Origin: Curtobacterium sp. Leaf261
GTDB lineage: Bacteria; Actinomycetota; Actinomycetes; Actinomycetales; Microbacteriaceae
Assembly (NCBI RefSeq): GCF_001422205.1
Contig: NZ_LMMJ01000004.1
Coordinates: 82,510 to 146,509, forward strand
DNA: 64,000 bases
Direction of reading: 5' to 3'
The position numbers were made by a program, and so were the translations under genes. Below, in pieces: positions 54,157-62,686 of this stretch. Numbering within the stretch: the first letter of the stretch is position 1; each line of letters opens with the position of its first letter. The notes below the pieces were generated by a model. The model was not told the DNA's origin and ran no database searches. It saw only the letters and a program-made list of their open reading frames with translations.

Positions 54157-54402
54157 ATGAGGCGCATGGACGACCCTAACGAGCCGACGCCGGACCGGAT
54201 GCGTCGGCACACTTTGGACCAGGTGCAACGCGACCAGCTTGCGCACCTTCGGACGCTTCCTGATGAGTGGCGGAAGAGGGGCATGCGTGACCCGGATGCC
54301 ATCCGCGCGCTTGTCCGTGAGCGCCTCGAGCTAAGCGCTGCCCTGGAAGCAGAGGTCCGCTACGCCGATTTTTTGAACGATCCCGAGTACGGGTGGTCAT
54401 GA
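54157..54402 (+). CDS. Small protein, GMRSP/VRYADF family copy 4
   Basis: 81 aa. DQVQRDQLAHLRTLPDEWRK, RGMRDPDAIRALVRERLELS, EAEVRYADFLNDPEYGWS. Closest to the gene at 41874. TACTCT nine bases before the ATG mirrors that copy's upstream box exactly in spacing, so promoter and gene were inherited together. Confidence 0.75.
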   Translation: MRRMDDPNEPTPDRMRRHTLDQVQRDQLAHLRTLPDEWRKRGMRDPDAIRALVRERLELSAALEAEVRYADFLNDPEYGWS

Positions 54403-54557
54403 GTTCCGGGTTTGTGTGTGTCGAGGCGACGTCGACGCCACACTGACGTACGTTGGACGGTGTGAGGGTGCCGGACCTCGATGGCTCGCCCGACACCCTC
54501 TCTCAAGAGTTCGACCCGAACAAGCCCACGACACCACTGTCGCAGTAGACGCGAGTC

Positions 54558-54685
54558 CCGGGAAGTCGGCGCTTCGACGGACCGAGGGACAGCGCCCGCC
54601 ATTTGGCAGGGCGGGCGCTGCGCGGCGACAATCCGGATCAGGACCAACGCCACCACTTGAGCGGGAACCACCCCACCCCGCTCTC
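54558..54685. ncRNA. Structured repeat element, copy 3
   Basis: Hairpin 1: CAGCGCCCGCC and GGCGGGCGCTG around ATTTGGCAG. Hairpin 2 uses GAGCGGG with CCCGCTC instead of GGGCGGG/CCCTGCCC, so both sides changed while pairing is kept. The linker GATC-GGATCAGGACC block and the upstream GGGAAGTCGGC are as in copy 1. Confidence 0.6.
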
Positions 54686-54816
54686 ATCATGCCGCAACAC
54701 CCAGTTATCTGTTCCCGCGTTCTACTTCCGCCTGTAGGGGGTCTACGCTGACCCACGGCTACCCCGGACCTTGGTCGCAAACACGTCCTCGTCTGAACGA
54801 AACCGGGAGCAGCACA

Positions 54817-55116
54817 GTGACAGCACGCGCATCAGTCGGCCTGGCTTCAGTGAGCACCTACACCCCACCTTTAGCCGCGAGCGAATTACCGACGACCGGC
54901 GCTGGCTGGCGGCTCCGTGCCGGACTATCAGACCCTGAGGTCATCAAGGCCGTCGCCCACCGGCGATCTTCCAACGTGCCTCCTGCCCCCGCCCCGGTTC
55001 TGAACGACGGCCCTCGCTACGAGGACTTCTTCGTGGCGACCAAACCGCGGTCATCGGATAGCTCAGGATCAACTATCGCGGCACGTCCCGATTTCGACGG
55101 ACGCTCCGCCGCTTGA
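54817..55116 (+). CDS. Small protein, divergent GMRSP/VRYEDF family copy 5
   Basis: 99 aa from GTG 54817. TTGAGWRLRAGLSDPEVIKA and DGPRYEDFFVATKP keep the family skeleton (Gly-x-Trp-Arg, GL-S-DP, RYEDF) with longer Pro/Ser-rich ends. It lies only 415 bases from copy 4 with a structured repeat between. The next 294 bases (55117-55410) show nothing I can name. Confidence 0.5.
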   Translation: MTARASVGLASVSTYTPPLAASELPTTGAGWRLRAGLSDPEVIKAVAHRRSSNVPPAPAPVLNDGPRYEDFFVATKPRSSDSSGSTIAARPDFDGRSAA

Positions 55117-55410
55117 CTCAGGTTTTGCGTCTCGCTGGACGGCCTAGGATCCAAGGGACCATTGCATCGTCGCCTACCTCAAGCTCGATTGCTTTCCCCG
55201 TGTCTGTCCGAGCTCCGCGGGATCCGGTGCGATGGGGGTGTGCGGCATGAACGGACGAGCCAGACGTGACCGAGGTCAATTGTCCACCGCTAGGCACGTC
55301 ACTGACCGCGATCGTTGCTTATGAGGAGAATTTGAAGGATGTCAGTCGTGACGAACGACGACCCGACCCTGATCCGTCCCGTCATCCGAGCCGAACATGG
55401 TGCGTCAGCT

Positions 55411-55881
55411 TCATCCAGTGTTGAGCGCCGGGTCGGACTCATACGGGCTGGCGAACGGGGTGAGCAGCTCGCGAAGCGCTGCCGACCGCCGATCCCCGAG
55501 TTGGTGCTCGAGGTCGTTGAGGATGGCCCGCGCGGCTGCCGTGAGGCGCCGCCCGTGCGGGGTGAGCCTCACCAGACGCCCACGTGACCGGGCCGGGTCG
55601 TCGACAACCTCGAGCACGTCTTGAACGGCTAACCCTGCGACAAGCTCCTGCGTGGCCTGCCGCGAGATCCTTAGCCGTCGGGCCAACTCGGCAGGGGCAA
55701 TGCCTCCCGGGGCCAGTTGTGCGAATACGAGCGACTGCGCTGGCATGAGCCGAGGCCAACCCTCGGCCTGTAGCGCCTCCAGCAGGTGTCCGTCGAACCA
55801 GCGGCTCGCCCGCAGCAGCAGCAGCGCAAGCGGTAACTCGTCCCCTGACGCCTGTGCCCCCTGCTGATCCTGTCCGCTCAT
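55411..55881 (-). CDS. MarR-family transcriptional regulator
   Basis: 156 aa from ATG 55881 (ATG 55899 possible). IAPAELARRLRISRQATQEL is the recognition unit, then DPARSRGRLVRLTPHGRRLT the wing. Divergent from the quinone oxidoreductase, which it may control. Confidence 0.8.
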   Translation of the reverse strand: MSGQDQQGAQASGDELPLALLLLRASRWFDGHLLEALQAEGWPRLMPAQSLVFAQLAPGGIAPAELARRLRISRQATQELVAGLAVQDVLEVVDDPARSRGRLVRLTPHGRRLTAAARAILNDLEHQLGDRRSAALRELLTPFASPYESDPALNTG

Positions 55882-56320
55882 CGGCTTCCATGCAAGCACA
55901 CAAACCCACGCCAGTAGCGCAAGTTGTCAGGTAGCCTGACGGGCGAGAGGTGGTTCGGATGCAAATGATCACGTTGGGTGCAGGTAGAAGAGATGACCGC
56001 TGCGCTGTGATGGCGGCAGCATCGGCGGGCCATGACGTAGTCGCCGAGGCGCGGACTTCGCAGGCGTTCTCGGAACGCTCTGGAAGTGGGCGTCGTGCGC
56101 AGCCGGGTGGTCGTGAGGCCGTCGGGAACCAACTGTTCGCCGATCCGGTCTCCGGCTGGCCGGCCGAGGCTGTGCCGAGTGTCATCGGTGTCACGCGGAC
56201 ATTCGGTCCGGACGCCGGTCGTTCCGCACTGCCGATCGTGCTGACCGCGTCGCACAAAATGCACCTGCAGTCTCCATCGCGAGTCACGACGCGGGCATGC
56301 AACCGGGCAGGTGTCACGGC

Positions 56321-57376
56321 GTGAGTAAGTCGTCATCTGCTTCCAACCAGACCATGCGGACCGTGCGACTCCATCGGTACGGCGACCCGTCGGTACTGCA
56401 GCTGGATAACGTGCCGCGGCCGCGGCCGCCAATCGGCGATGAGCTGCTCGTTCGCGTCGCCGGCTCGAGCATCAACGGCACCGATCTAGGGTTCCGCCGC
56501 GGGAAAGCCCCAATCGTATTTGCCCAACGGCTGCCGCTGATCCCCGGCTTCGATGTTTCCGGCGAGGTGATTGAGTGTGGACCCGCGGTGACCGCCTTCA
56601 CGCCCGGCGACCAGGTGATGGCACTCCTTGACCATGGCGGCGGAGGACTCGCCGAGCAGGTGCTGCTCCGACAGGGACGAGCCGCACTCGCCCCCACCTC
56701 AATCGACGTCGTGCACGCCGCAGCCCTTCCCCTGGCAGGACTCACCGCGCTGCAAGCGCTGTTCGGTGTGGCTGGCCTCCAGCACCGCCACAGCTCGGCC
56801 CGTGTGATCGTGCTCGGAGCAGCCGGCGGAATCGGCTCCTACGCCGTTCAATTGGCGCATCTAGCCGGGGCCGAGGTAACAGGTGTGGCGAGTGGACCCA
56901 AGTTGCCCCACGTGACCGCGCTCGGAGCCGCGCGGGTGATCGACTACACGGTCGAGGACGTCCTCGCCTCCGGCCTGCAAGCGACCGTCGTGCTCGATAC
57001 GACCGGCGGCTACCGGTTCGCCGATGTGCAGCAAGTGCTTGAGCCAGGAGGCGTTATGGTGTCGACCCGACCAGTATCCGTCGACGCTCTTCGGAGCCTT
57101 CTGCCTTCCCCCACCGGCTTCGCCCACCGCTTCCGCAAGCGACGCTCTGAAGGACCCATAGAACAGGACGACCAGCCGACAACCCGGTTCGGGTTCGTAG
57201 CGACTCGAGCCCGGTCTCAAGACCTCGCACACCTTGCCAACCTCGTCGACCAGGGCCTGCTACGGGTCCCGATCGTCGGCACCTTCAGCCTCGACCGGGC
57301 GGCCGAGGCCCACCGGCTGGCAGAGGGCTCAGCGGCAGGCAAAGTAATCATCGAAGTCGACCCGGCTGAGCAGTGA
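56321..57376 (+). CDS. Quinone-oxidoreductase-type MDR protein
   Basis: 351 aa from GTG 56321; ATG 56297 or 56354 are alternatives. Zinc-free medium-chain reductase: VRLHRYGDPSVLQLDNVPRP, GFDVSGEVIECGPAVTAF, VIVLGAAGGIGSYAVQLAHL for NADPH, and AHRLAEGSAAGKVIIEVD at the end. Likely quinone or enone reduction. The 440 bases before it hold no other convincing gene. Confidence 0.85.
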   Translation: MSKSSSASNQTMRTVRLHRYGDPSVLQLDNVPRPRPPIGDELLVRVAGSSINGTDLGFRRGKAPIVFAQRLPLIPGFDVSGEVIECGPAVTAFTPGDQVMALLDHGGGGLAEQVLLRQGRAALAPTSIDVVHAAALPLAGLTALQALFGVAGLQHRHSSARVIVLGAAGGIGSYAVQLAHLAGAEVTGVASGPKLPHVTALGAARVIDYTVEDVLASGLQATVVLDTTGGYRFADVQQVLEPGGVMVSTRPVSVDALRSLLPSPTGFAHRFRKRRSEGPIEQDDQPTTRFGFVATRARSQDLAHLANLVDQGLLRVPIVGTFSLDRAAEAHRLAEGSAAGKVIIEVDPAEQ

Positions 57377-58014
57377 GGCGCGTTCCGCACTGATCCGCGT
57401 GCCGGAGAGCGACTGGTTATCGCTGGGCAAGACGCAGTCCAAGTCGACACGCCGGGTGGACCCCACGCCCATTCTCGAGTTGTCACACCACCGGTTCTGC
57501 GGCTTTTGGCCGGGCTGGTGGGCTCCTTCGCCACCCGCGCGGCCACCACCCGGACGGCCATGGTCGGTGTATTCGTCCCGGTAACACGACATCGCCCACG
57601 ACCCCACCACCACCGGTGACCCGGTCCGCAAAACCCCCTGACCTGACACACCCGCCTGTTCCAGGACGGGGCCGTTCTACCACCAACCGCTCCACTGATG
57701 CCCGCAACGGCCGCAGCGGCGCTGGCTCCGGCAGTTTGAGGGGCGAAGAAGATGCCCGCTGCCACGAGTGCGGTGACGGACGCGACTGCGCCGATGCCCC
57801 GAACACCCTCGCTGCCGTCTGGTACCCGGGGGGGCGCACTTCGTGCCGGACGGGTCCGTGACGCACACCTTCCACCAAACAAACGATCGTTTCTGCGTGC
57901 CCGTCAGACGGTGGATCACCGGGCGGGGCTGGTGACTCTGGCACTGTCCCGAATGACGATCGGCTACCGGGCGGCGGGTGATCGTGGAAACCGCGCAGTC
58001 GTTACGGTAATGAC
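57377..58014. other. Stretch without a supportable gene
   Basis: Frames on both strands are Arg/Pro-rich. A minus-strand segment VASVTALVAAGIFFAPQTAG (near 57760) is hydrophobic but has no credible gene around it. A palindrome copy lies at 57947-57974. Confidence 0.5.
57947..57974. repeat. Dispersed palindrome copy
   Basis: GTCCCGAATGACGATCGG then CTACCGGGCG, 40 bases before the split gene at 58015. Confidence 0.7.
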
Positions 58015-58393
58015 GTGAGCACCCTGATGTCCGTGGCGGATCTGATGCGGCTCCTCGAGCCCATGTTCGACTCGATGCTCACTACACGTGACCGAAGGAC
58101 GCTGAGCGTTCGGGTCCAGCGGGTCGCCGACGGGCGTGAGCTCTCCACCTCCGACGCTATGGGGAGTGGTTCGGTCTGGGTTCGGTGGGCGGTGTTCGGC
58201 GAAGTATGCGGGATCAAGAGCACTGCAGTGGGACGACGACGCTCGGGCGCTGGTGCGGTCTGTCCAGAGCGATCTTCAGGACTTCATCGCGGAGAGTTCG
58301 TTCGGGTGGGGTGAACTCCGCGGGCCAAGCGACCTGTACCGAGCAGCGCACGTCTCCCTGCCCGGTAGCCGATCGGGGCTCGGTCAGTGGTAA
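58015..58393 (+). pseudogene. Hypothetical protein split by a frameshift
   Basis: GTG 58015 opens VSTLMSVADLMRLLEPMFDS, MLTTRDRRTLSVRVQRVADG; near 58195 protein-like coding moves to another frame: EYAGSRALQWDDDARALVRS-like sequence, then DLQDFIAESSFGWGELRG. TACGGT lies six bases before the GTG. The frame ends through a palindrome copy (58360-58386), so the original stop may be lost too. Confidence 0.45.
58360..58386. repeat. Dispersed palindrome copy between convergent genes
   Basis: GCCCGGTAGCCGATCGG then GGCTCGGTCAG, overlapping the 3' ends of the split gene and the CocE gene. Confidence 0.7.
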
Positions 58394-60012
58394 CCGGGCT
58401 GGGAGCCGCCTTCTGCTGTGACCGGAAATGTCATGGTGGGACTGGTGTCGGTGTAGCAGACGGCGATTTGGTACGTGCCACCGCGTTGGTCGACGACGCG
58501 GGGGTGCGCTCCCGCTGCGATGTGGACGCGAAGCTTGTGTTTTTCTTTGAAGACGTACCCGGTCGGATCGAGGTCGATTCGGACCGTGCGTTGACTGCGC
58601 GGCCCGTCCGTCAGCCGGACCAGACCCTCGGTGACGTTCCAGGAGGTGCCGTGCTCGTCGACGTCGCAGACGCGGACGACGACGAGGGTGCTGGGGTCCG
58701 GGGTGGTGACGGTGAGGTGGGCGGTGATGGTGCCGATGACTTCGAGTGGACCATCCAGCGCGGTGCTGGTGTGGACGAGGACGTCGGCACGGTGTTCGAC
58801 GGCGGTTTGGTCCTGGCGGCCGGCGGGCATGTTCAGGGTGGGTCCGCCGACGGCTGGGGTCGGGTCGTACGGGTCGTACGCGATCGTCTTCCACTGCGTC
58901 TCGTCACTGATGGAAGTCGATGGAGACCCGAATGCGGCGGTTCCGTCACCGTGCAGGGCGAGTTCGACGGGTTGGGCAGGTGGGGGCCATGCGGCGTAGT
59001 CGCTCCACTGATCGACACCTTGGATGAACAACCGCACCGGCGCCGTGTTGACGAGGGGTTTGTTGTGCAGGGTGTGGTCGAAGAACTCGAGTGCGTCGCG
59101 AACCTGGTGCGGGATCAGTTGAGCGCTGCCGTGGGAGAACGGGCCGATCGTGATGCGACTTTGATGTCCGGCGGCGATGAGGGCCTGGTGATCGTGCAGT
59201 TGGTCGCGGAGGAACAGGTCGAACCAGCCGGTGACCATACTTGTTGGTGTGGTGAGGTCTGCACGGTCGGCGCTGTAGTCGAGAGCGTCGACCCAGTACC
59301 CCTGATCATCGGCATGCTCGATCCCGGCGCGGTAAATCGGAGACACGGCTCCCAGTGCTTTCACGTCAGCGTCTCGGAAATCCGGTGCCGCAAGGGCACG
59401 GGCGATCCTCCGCTTGTTGACCAGCAGCGACAGGCCGCCGATGCGTCCTTCCTGTGTGCCGATGAGGAACGACCAGCGGAGCGTCTGATCAAGCCCCAAC
59501 GCTCCTTGCGGGTACCAACTGCCCATCATCGTCGACGACCCGATACTGATCGCCATCGCCGTGAGGGGGTTGTCCAAGTAGGGGCCGACGGCCCACTGCG
59601 TCGTGCCGAGGTAGCTGCCGCCCGTCATGACCACCCGGCCATCGCACCATGGTTGGTCCCGGAGCCAGGCGACCGTTGCCGTGCCGTCGGCACGCTCGTG
59701 ACGACCGGGCTCGAACACTCCGTCGGAGTCGAACGTGCCGCGGACGTCCTGCACCACCACCTGGTACCCCCGGGCGGCGAACGGTCGTGGTAGCAAGTAG
59801 CTCCAGAGCCGCCCTTCGCGACCGTAGGGCGTCCTGATGAGGATCACGGGCCCACGGGTCTGGCCCCGCGGTGCGTACCGTGTCGTGGCGAGCTCCACAC
59901 CGTCACCCATCGCCACTCGAAGATCACGGTGTATCTCGAAGCGATGCGTAGCCGGGCCGAGGCCAAGCAACCGGTCGACCGGCGAACGGAATCGAGAACG
60001 AGCGTGGCGCAT
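58384..60012 (-). CDS. CocE/NonD-family hydrolase
   Basis: 542 aa. Alpha/beta-hydrolase core with oxyanion region VILIRTPYGREG, nucleophile Ser in VMTGGSYLGTTQW, Asp in VTGWFDLFLRDQ, His in GPFSHGSAQ; C-terminal jelly-roll domain (EVIGTITAHLTVTTPDPSTL). X-Pro dipeptidyl-peptidase/cocaine-esterase type. GGGAG precedes the ATG at 60012. It diverges from a MarR gene across an operator palindrome. Confidence 0.9.
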   Translation of the reverse strand: MRHARSRFRSPVDRLLGLGPATHRFEIHRDLRVAMGDGVELATTRYAPRGQTRGPVILIRTPYGREGRLWSYLLPRPFAARGYQVVVQDVRGTFDSDGVFEPGRHERADGTATVAWLRDQPWCDGRVVMTGGSYLGTTQWAVGPYLDNPLTAMAISIGSSTMMGSWYPQGALGLDQTLRWSFLIGTQEGRIGGLSLLVNKRRIARALAAPDFRDADVKALGAVSPIYRAGIEHADDQGYWVDALDYSADRADLTTPTSMVTGWFDLFLRDQLHDHQALIAAGHQSRITIGPFSHGSAQLIPHQVRDALEFFDHTLHNKPLVNTAPVRLFIQGVDQWSDYAAWPPPAQPVELALHGDGTAAFGSPSTSISDETQWKTIAYDPYDPTPAVGGPTLNMPAGRQDQTAVEHRADVLVHTSTALDGPLEVIGTITAHLTVTTPDPSTLVVVRVCDVDEHGTSWNVTEGLVRLTDGPRSQRTVRIDLDPTGYVFKEKHKLRVHIAAGAHPRVVDQRGGTYQIAVCYTDTSPTMTFPVTAEGGSQPGYH

Positions 60013-60060
60013 GATGTGTCTCCCTTGAAGGATGCAGCGCATTGACTGGTCCCGCCACTC

Positions 60061-60087
60061 TAGTCACTCCATGATGGAGTGACTCTA
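60061..60087. promoter_or_regulatory. Palindromic operator shared with the monooxygenase promoter
   Basis: AGTCACTCCAT (60062-60072), one base, ATGGAGTGACT (60074-60084) is a perfect palindrome, extended to TGACTCTA. Its half TGGAGTGACTCTA is the exact complement of TAGAGTCACTCCA at 61404, which links the two promoters. Confidence 0.7.
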
Positions 60088-60114
60088 TGGTGACGCTTCC
60101 GCTATCGTGGGGGC

Positions 60115-60600
60115 ATGGCCAACTCGGGATCGACGATGATCGGGGAGCTGCGCGGTTACGTGGTCGCGTTTGCGGAGTTCACGGTGCTGTTCGCGGACGC
60201 GATGAGCCTTCCGACCACCGATGGCACAGCCCTGGCCGACATCGTGTGGGCAGATCGTGATGGGACGCCTCTGTCTGCTGTGCGTCTGTCAGAGCGCATC
60301 GGGATGACGTCCAGTGCAACGAACGCCCTCGTGGCTCGGCTTGAACGTGGCGGGCACATCACGCGCACACGTGAAAGCCGAGACCGCCGCATCGTCTCCC
60401 TGCGCCCAACGGAGAAAGCCCGGACTCGGACTGAGCAGTTCGCAGCCAAGGCGTCACCGAACGTCCAGGCCGTCCTCGACGCGTTCGACCCAGTACAAGT
60501 GGCGCTCGTTGTCGAGACGGTGGCAGCTCTCACCGCAAGCATGCGGACAGTGAATCGTCAACTACGCGAAGAACGGCGCCACGATTCGACGTCCCAGTAG
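60115..60600 (+). CDS. MarR-family transcriptional regulator
   Basis: 161 aa. TPLSAVRLSERIGMTSSATN and ALVARLERGGHITRTRESRD plus RRIVSLRPTEKA form the winged helix. TATCGT lies six bases before the ATG (leaderless). The stop TAG belongs to a palindrome copy. Divergent from the CocE hydrolase. Confidence 0.9.
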   Translation: MANSGSTMIGELRGYVVAFAEFTVLFADAMSLPTTDGTALADIVWADRDGTPLSAVRLSERIGMTSSATNALVARLERGGHITRTRESRDRRIVSLRPTEKARTRTEQFAAKASPNVQAVLDAFDPVQVALVVETVAALTASMRTVNRQLREERRHDSTSQ

Positions 60601-60618
60601 CCGGTCGGCTACTGAGAC
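60591..60618. repeat. Dispersed palindrome copy, stop of MarR gene
   Basis: GTCCCAGTAGCCG / CGGCTACTGAGAC arms; supplies TAG 60598-60600. AGTAG/CTACT replaces GGTAG/CTAxC with both sides changed. Confidence 0.85.
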
Positions 60619-60698
60619 GATGCGTCAACCTGATCTGCCGGCGGCCCGACAGGCCAGCTCGGCGCCCGAAAGCGGTGAGTCGCTTGCTCGCGTTAGCG

Positions 60699-61346
60699 TC
60701 AGGCGGGTCTTGAGAATCGTGCCATCGTTGATCGAAACGTGTTCGAAGCATCCGTGAGGGCGACGTCCGCGTCGACATGGAGCTCGCGGGCGGTCGCGGC
60801 GAGGTCTGCTCCGGACAGGATCGCTGCCCCGATACGGTCGGTGACCGCTTGCATCACGGTCGTGAGTGCGCTGGCGTGCACGCGGGCGACGAGAGCGGGC
60901 ACGTCCGGATCCGTCTGCCCGATGGCTGCAGCGATTGCCTCGGCTTGGTTCTGGCGGAACTCCAACGCATAGCGGCGGAGCGAGTCGCTGACCACTGACT
61001 GCGCGGGGAACTCTCCGCGCGCGAAGACGGCATCGCGTGCCGCGAAGTGGTCGATATCGCCGTGCACCTGCACGCTCAGCGCCTCAGCCGGGGTTGTGTC
61101 TGAAGCCCGCTCGAGGACGGCGCGCTGTGCGCGTTCGAGCATGTCGTCGGCTCGGTCGAGCACCAGGTTCGACTTCGTCGGGAAGTAGTTGTAGACGGTC
61201 TGGTCTGCCACCCCAGCGGCTCTCGCAACGTCCGACATTGCCACGGCGTCGTACCCGCGATCCATGAAGAGCTGCGCGGCGACATCGGCCAGCCGCTGCC
61301 GCATCTCGAGTTTCTTGCGCTCCCGGAGACCCATCTGATCCTGCAC
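60699..61346 (-). CDS. TetR-family regulator of the monooxygenase
   Basis: 215 aa from GTG 61346 (GGAGG eight bases upstream). RKKLEMRQRLADVAAQLFMD, RGYDAVAMSDVARAAGVADQ and TVYNYFPTKSNLVLDRADDM is a textbook TetR DNA-binding domain. It diverges from the FAD monooxygenase with two operators between. Confidence 0.9.
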   Translation of the reverse strand: MQDQMGLRERKKLEMRQRLADVAAQLFMDRGYDAVAMSDVARAAGVADQTVYNYFPTKSNLVLDRADDMLERAQRAVLERASDTTPAEALSVQVHGDIDHFAARDAVFARGEFPAQSVVSDSLRRYALEFRQNQAEAIAAAIGQTDPDVPALVARVHASALTTVMQAVTDRIGAAILSGADLAATARELHVDADVALTDASNTFRSTMARFSRPA

Positions 61347-61367
61347 GACGCCATCCTCCCACAAACG

Positions 61368-61416
61368 TGGAGTCACTCCAAGAACGGTGCTATGCTGAAA
61401 AAATAGAGTCACTCCA
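61368..61416 (+). promoter_or_regulatory. Promoter with two TetR operators
   Basis: TGGAGTCACTCCA (61368-61380, perfect 6+1+6 palindrome) and TAGAGTCACTCCA (61404-61416) bracket a TATGCT -10 box (61391-61396). A repressor on both sites would block transcription of the monooxygenase gene. Confidence 0.75.
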
Positions 61417-61453
61417 GAATCGGTCTTGGCGGTCCGCCAGGGAGGAACACAAG

Positions 61454-62611
61454 ATGAGCACGGGAACCACACAGCAGCCCGACCGGGTCCTCATCTCGGG
61501 AGCGAGCTTCGCGGGAGTGACGACAGCGATCTGGATGCGGCGCCTCGGGTACGAGGTCACCATCGTGGAGCAGGCGCAGGGTCTTCGCAGGGGCGGGACG
61601 CCCGTCGACCTCCGGCGCGACGCGATGGAGATCTTCGAGCGGATGGACGTCCTCACGGCGGTCCGCGCGAAGGCACTGCCGCCGCGGACCACCGTGATCG
61701 CCGACCTCGACGGCACCCCCGTCGTGACCGCTGACCCGGATGCGTCGGATGAGAGCATCGTCATCGACGACTACGAGATTCACCGCTTCGACGACGTCGA
61801 GGTCCACCGAGATGACCTCCTCGACATCCTGTTCGCCGAGATCGCGGACACCGTCGAGGTGACGTTCGGCGACTCGATCACCGCACTCACCGAGACACCC
61901 GGCGGAGTGCGGGCCTCGTTCCGTCACGGGCCGGAGCGGGAGTTCGCGATGGTCTTCGGCTGCGACGGCAACCACTCCACCGTGCGGCGGCTCTGGTTCG
62001 GTCCGGAAGCGGACTACAGCCATTTCCTGCACCACTACACATCCGTCACGGTCGTCCAGGATATGTTCATCCAGCCGTGGACGTCGCGCATCCAGAACGC
62101 ACCCGGCCGCACGCTGTTGCTGAACTCGTACGAGCACAGCACCGACGTGGTGTTCATGTTCCAGTCCGACGAGGAGATCGCGTACGACCACCACGACGTC
62201 GAGGCCCAGAAGCAGATCATCCGCGAGGTGTTCGCCGACGCCGGACAGCCGTTCTCAGACGTCTTCAACCAGGCCCTGAGTGCCGACAACTTCTATTTCG
62301 ACAAGCTGAGCCAGAACCGGCTGCCCGCGTGGTCGGCGGGCCGGATCGCGCTCGTTGGTGATGCCGCGTACTGCCCCTCACCCGCCGCCGGCATGGGCGG
62401 GTCCGTCGCGATCCTCGGCGCGACCGCGCTGTATGACGCCTTCGTCACGGCCGGCGGCGATGTCCTCGCCGCCTTCGCAGAGTACGAGCGGACCTTCCGC
62501 CCCACCGCGGAGAAGATCCAGTCGGAGACCGAGGAGTTCGGGTTGCCGATGATTTCCCCGGACACCGACGAGCAGATCGCAGCCCGGAACGCGCAGCTCC
62601 TCGCGATGTGA
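61454..62611 (+). CDS. FAD-dependent monooxygenase
   Basis: 385 aa. FAD site VLISGASFAGVTTAIWMRRL (GxGxxG changed to GASFAG), DG-type motif VFGCDGNHSTVRRLWFG and the second FAD site GRIALVGDAAYCPSPAAGMG. Tetracycline/aromatic hydroxylase group, usually detoxifying. GGAGGAA precedes the ATG. Likely induced when the TetR protein binds a ligand. Confidence 0.9.
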   Translation: MSTGTTQQPDRVLISGASFAGVTTAIWMRRLGYEVTIVEQAQGLRRGGTPVDLRRDAMEIFERMDVLTAVRAKALPPRTTVIADLDGTPVVTADPDASDESIVIDDYEIHRFDDVEVHRDDLLDILFAEIADTVEVTFGDSITALTETPGGVRASFRHGPEREFAMVFGCDGNHSTVRRLWFGPEADYSHFLHHYTSVTVVQDMFIQPWTSRIQNAPGRTLLLNSYEHSTDVVFMFQSDEEIAYDHHDVEAQKQIIREVFADAGQPFSDVFNQALSADNFYFDKLSQNRLPAWSAGRIALVGDAAYCPSPAAGMGGSVAILGATALYDAFVTAGGDVLAAFAEYERTFRPTAEKIQSETEEFGLPMISPDTDEQIAARNAQLLAM

Positions 62612-62644
62612 CCAGCCGGCCGCGCGGCGCGGCGACGGGGCTCC

Positions 62645-62672
62645 GCCCAGTAGCAGATCGGCTATCGAGACG
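62645..62672. repeat. Dispersed palindrome copy
   Basis: GCCCAGTAGCAGATCGG then CTATCGAGACG, between the convergent monooxygenase and hydrolase genes. Confidence 0.8.
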
Positions 62673-62686
62673 CTGCTGCCGCCGGT

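Noticed and set aside
55950..56324. A 124-codon plus-strand frame before the quinone oxidoreductase
   Set aside because: No ribosome site or recognisable domain, and long frames exist on both strands here; composition does not favour either.
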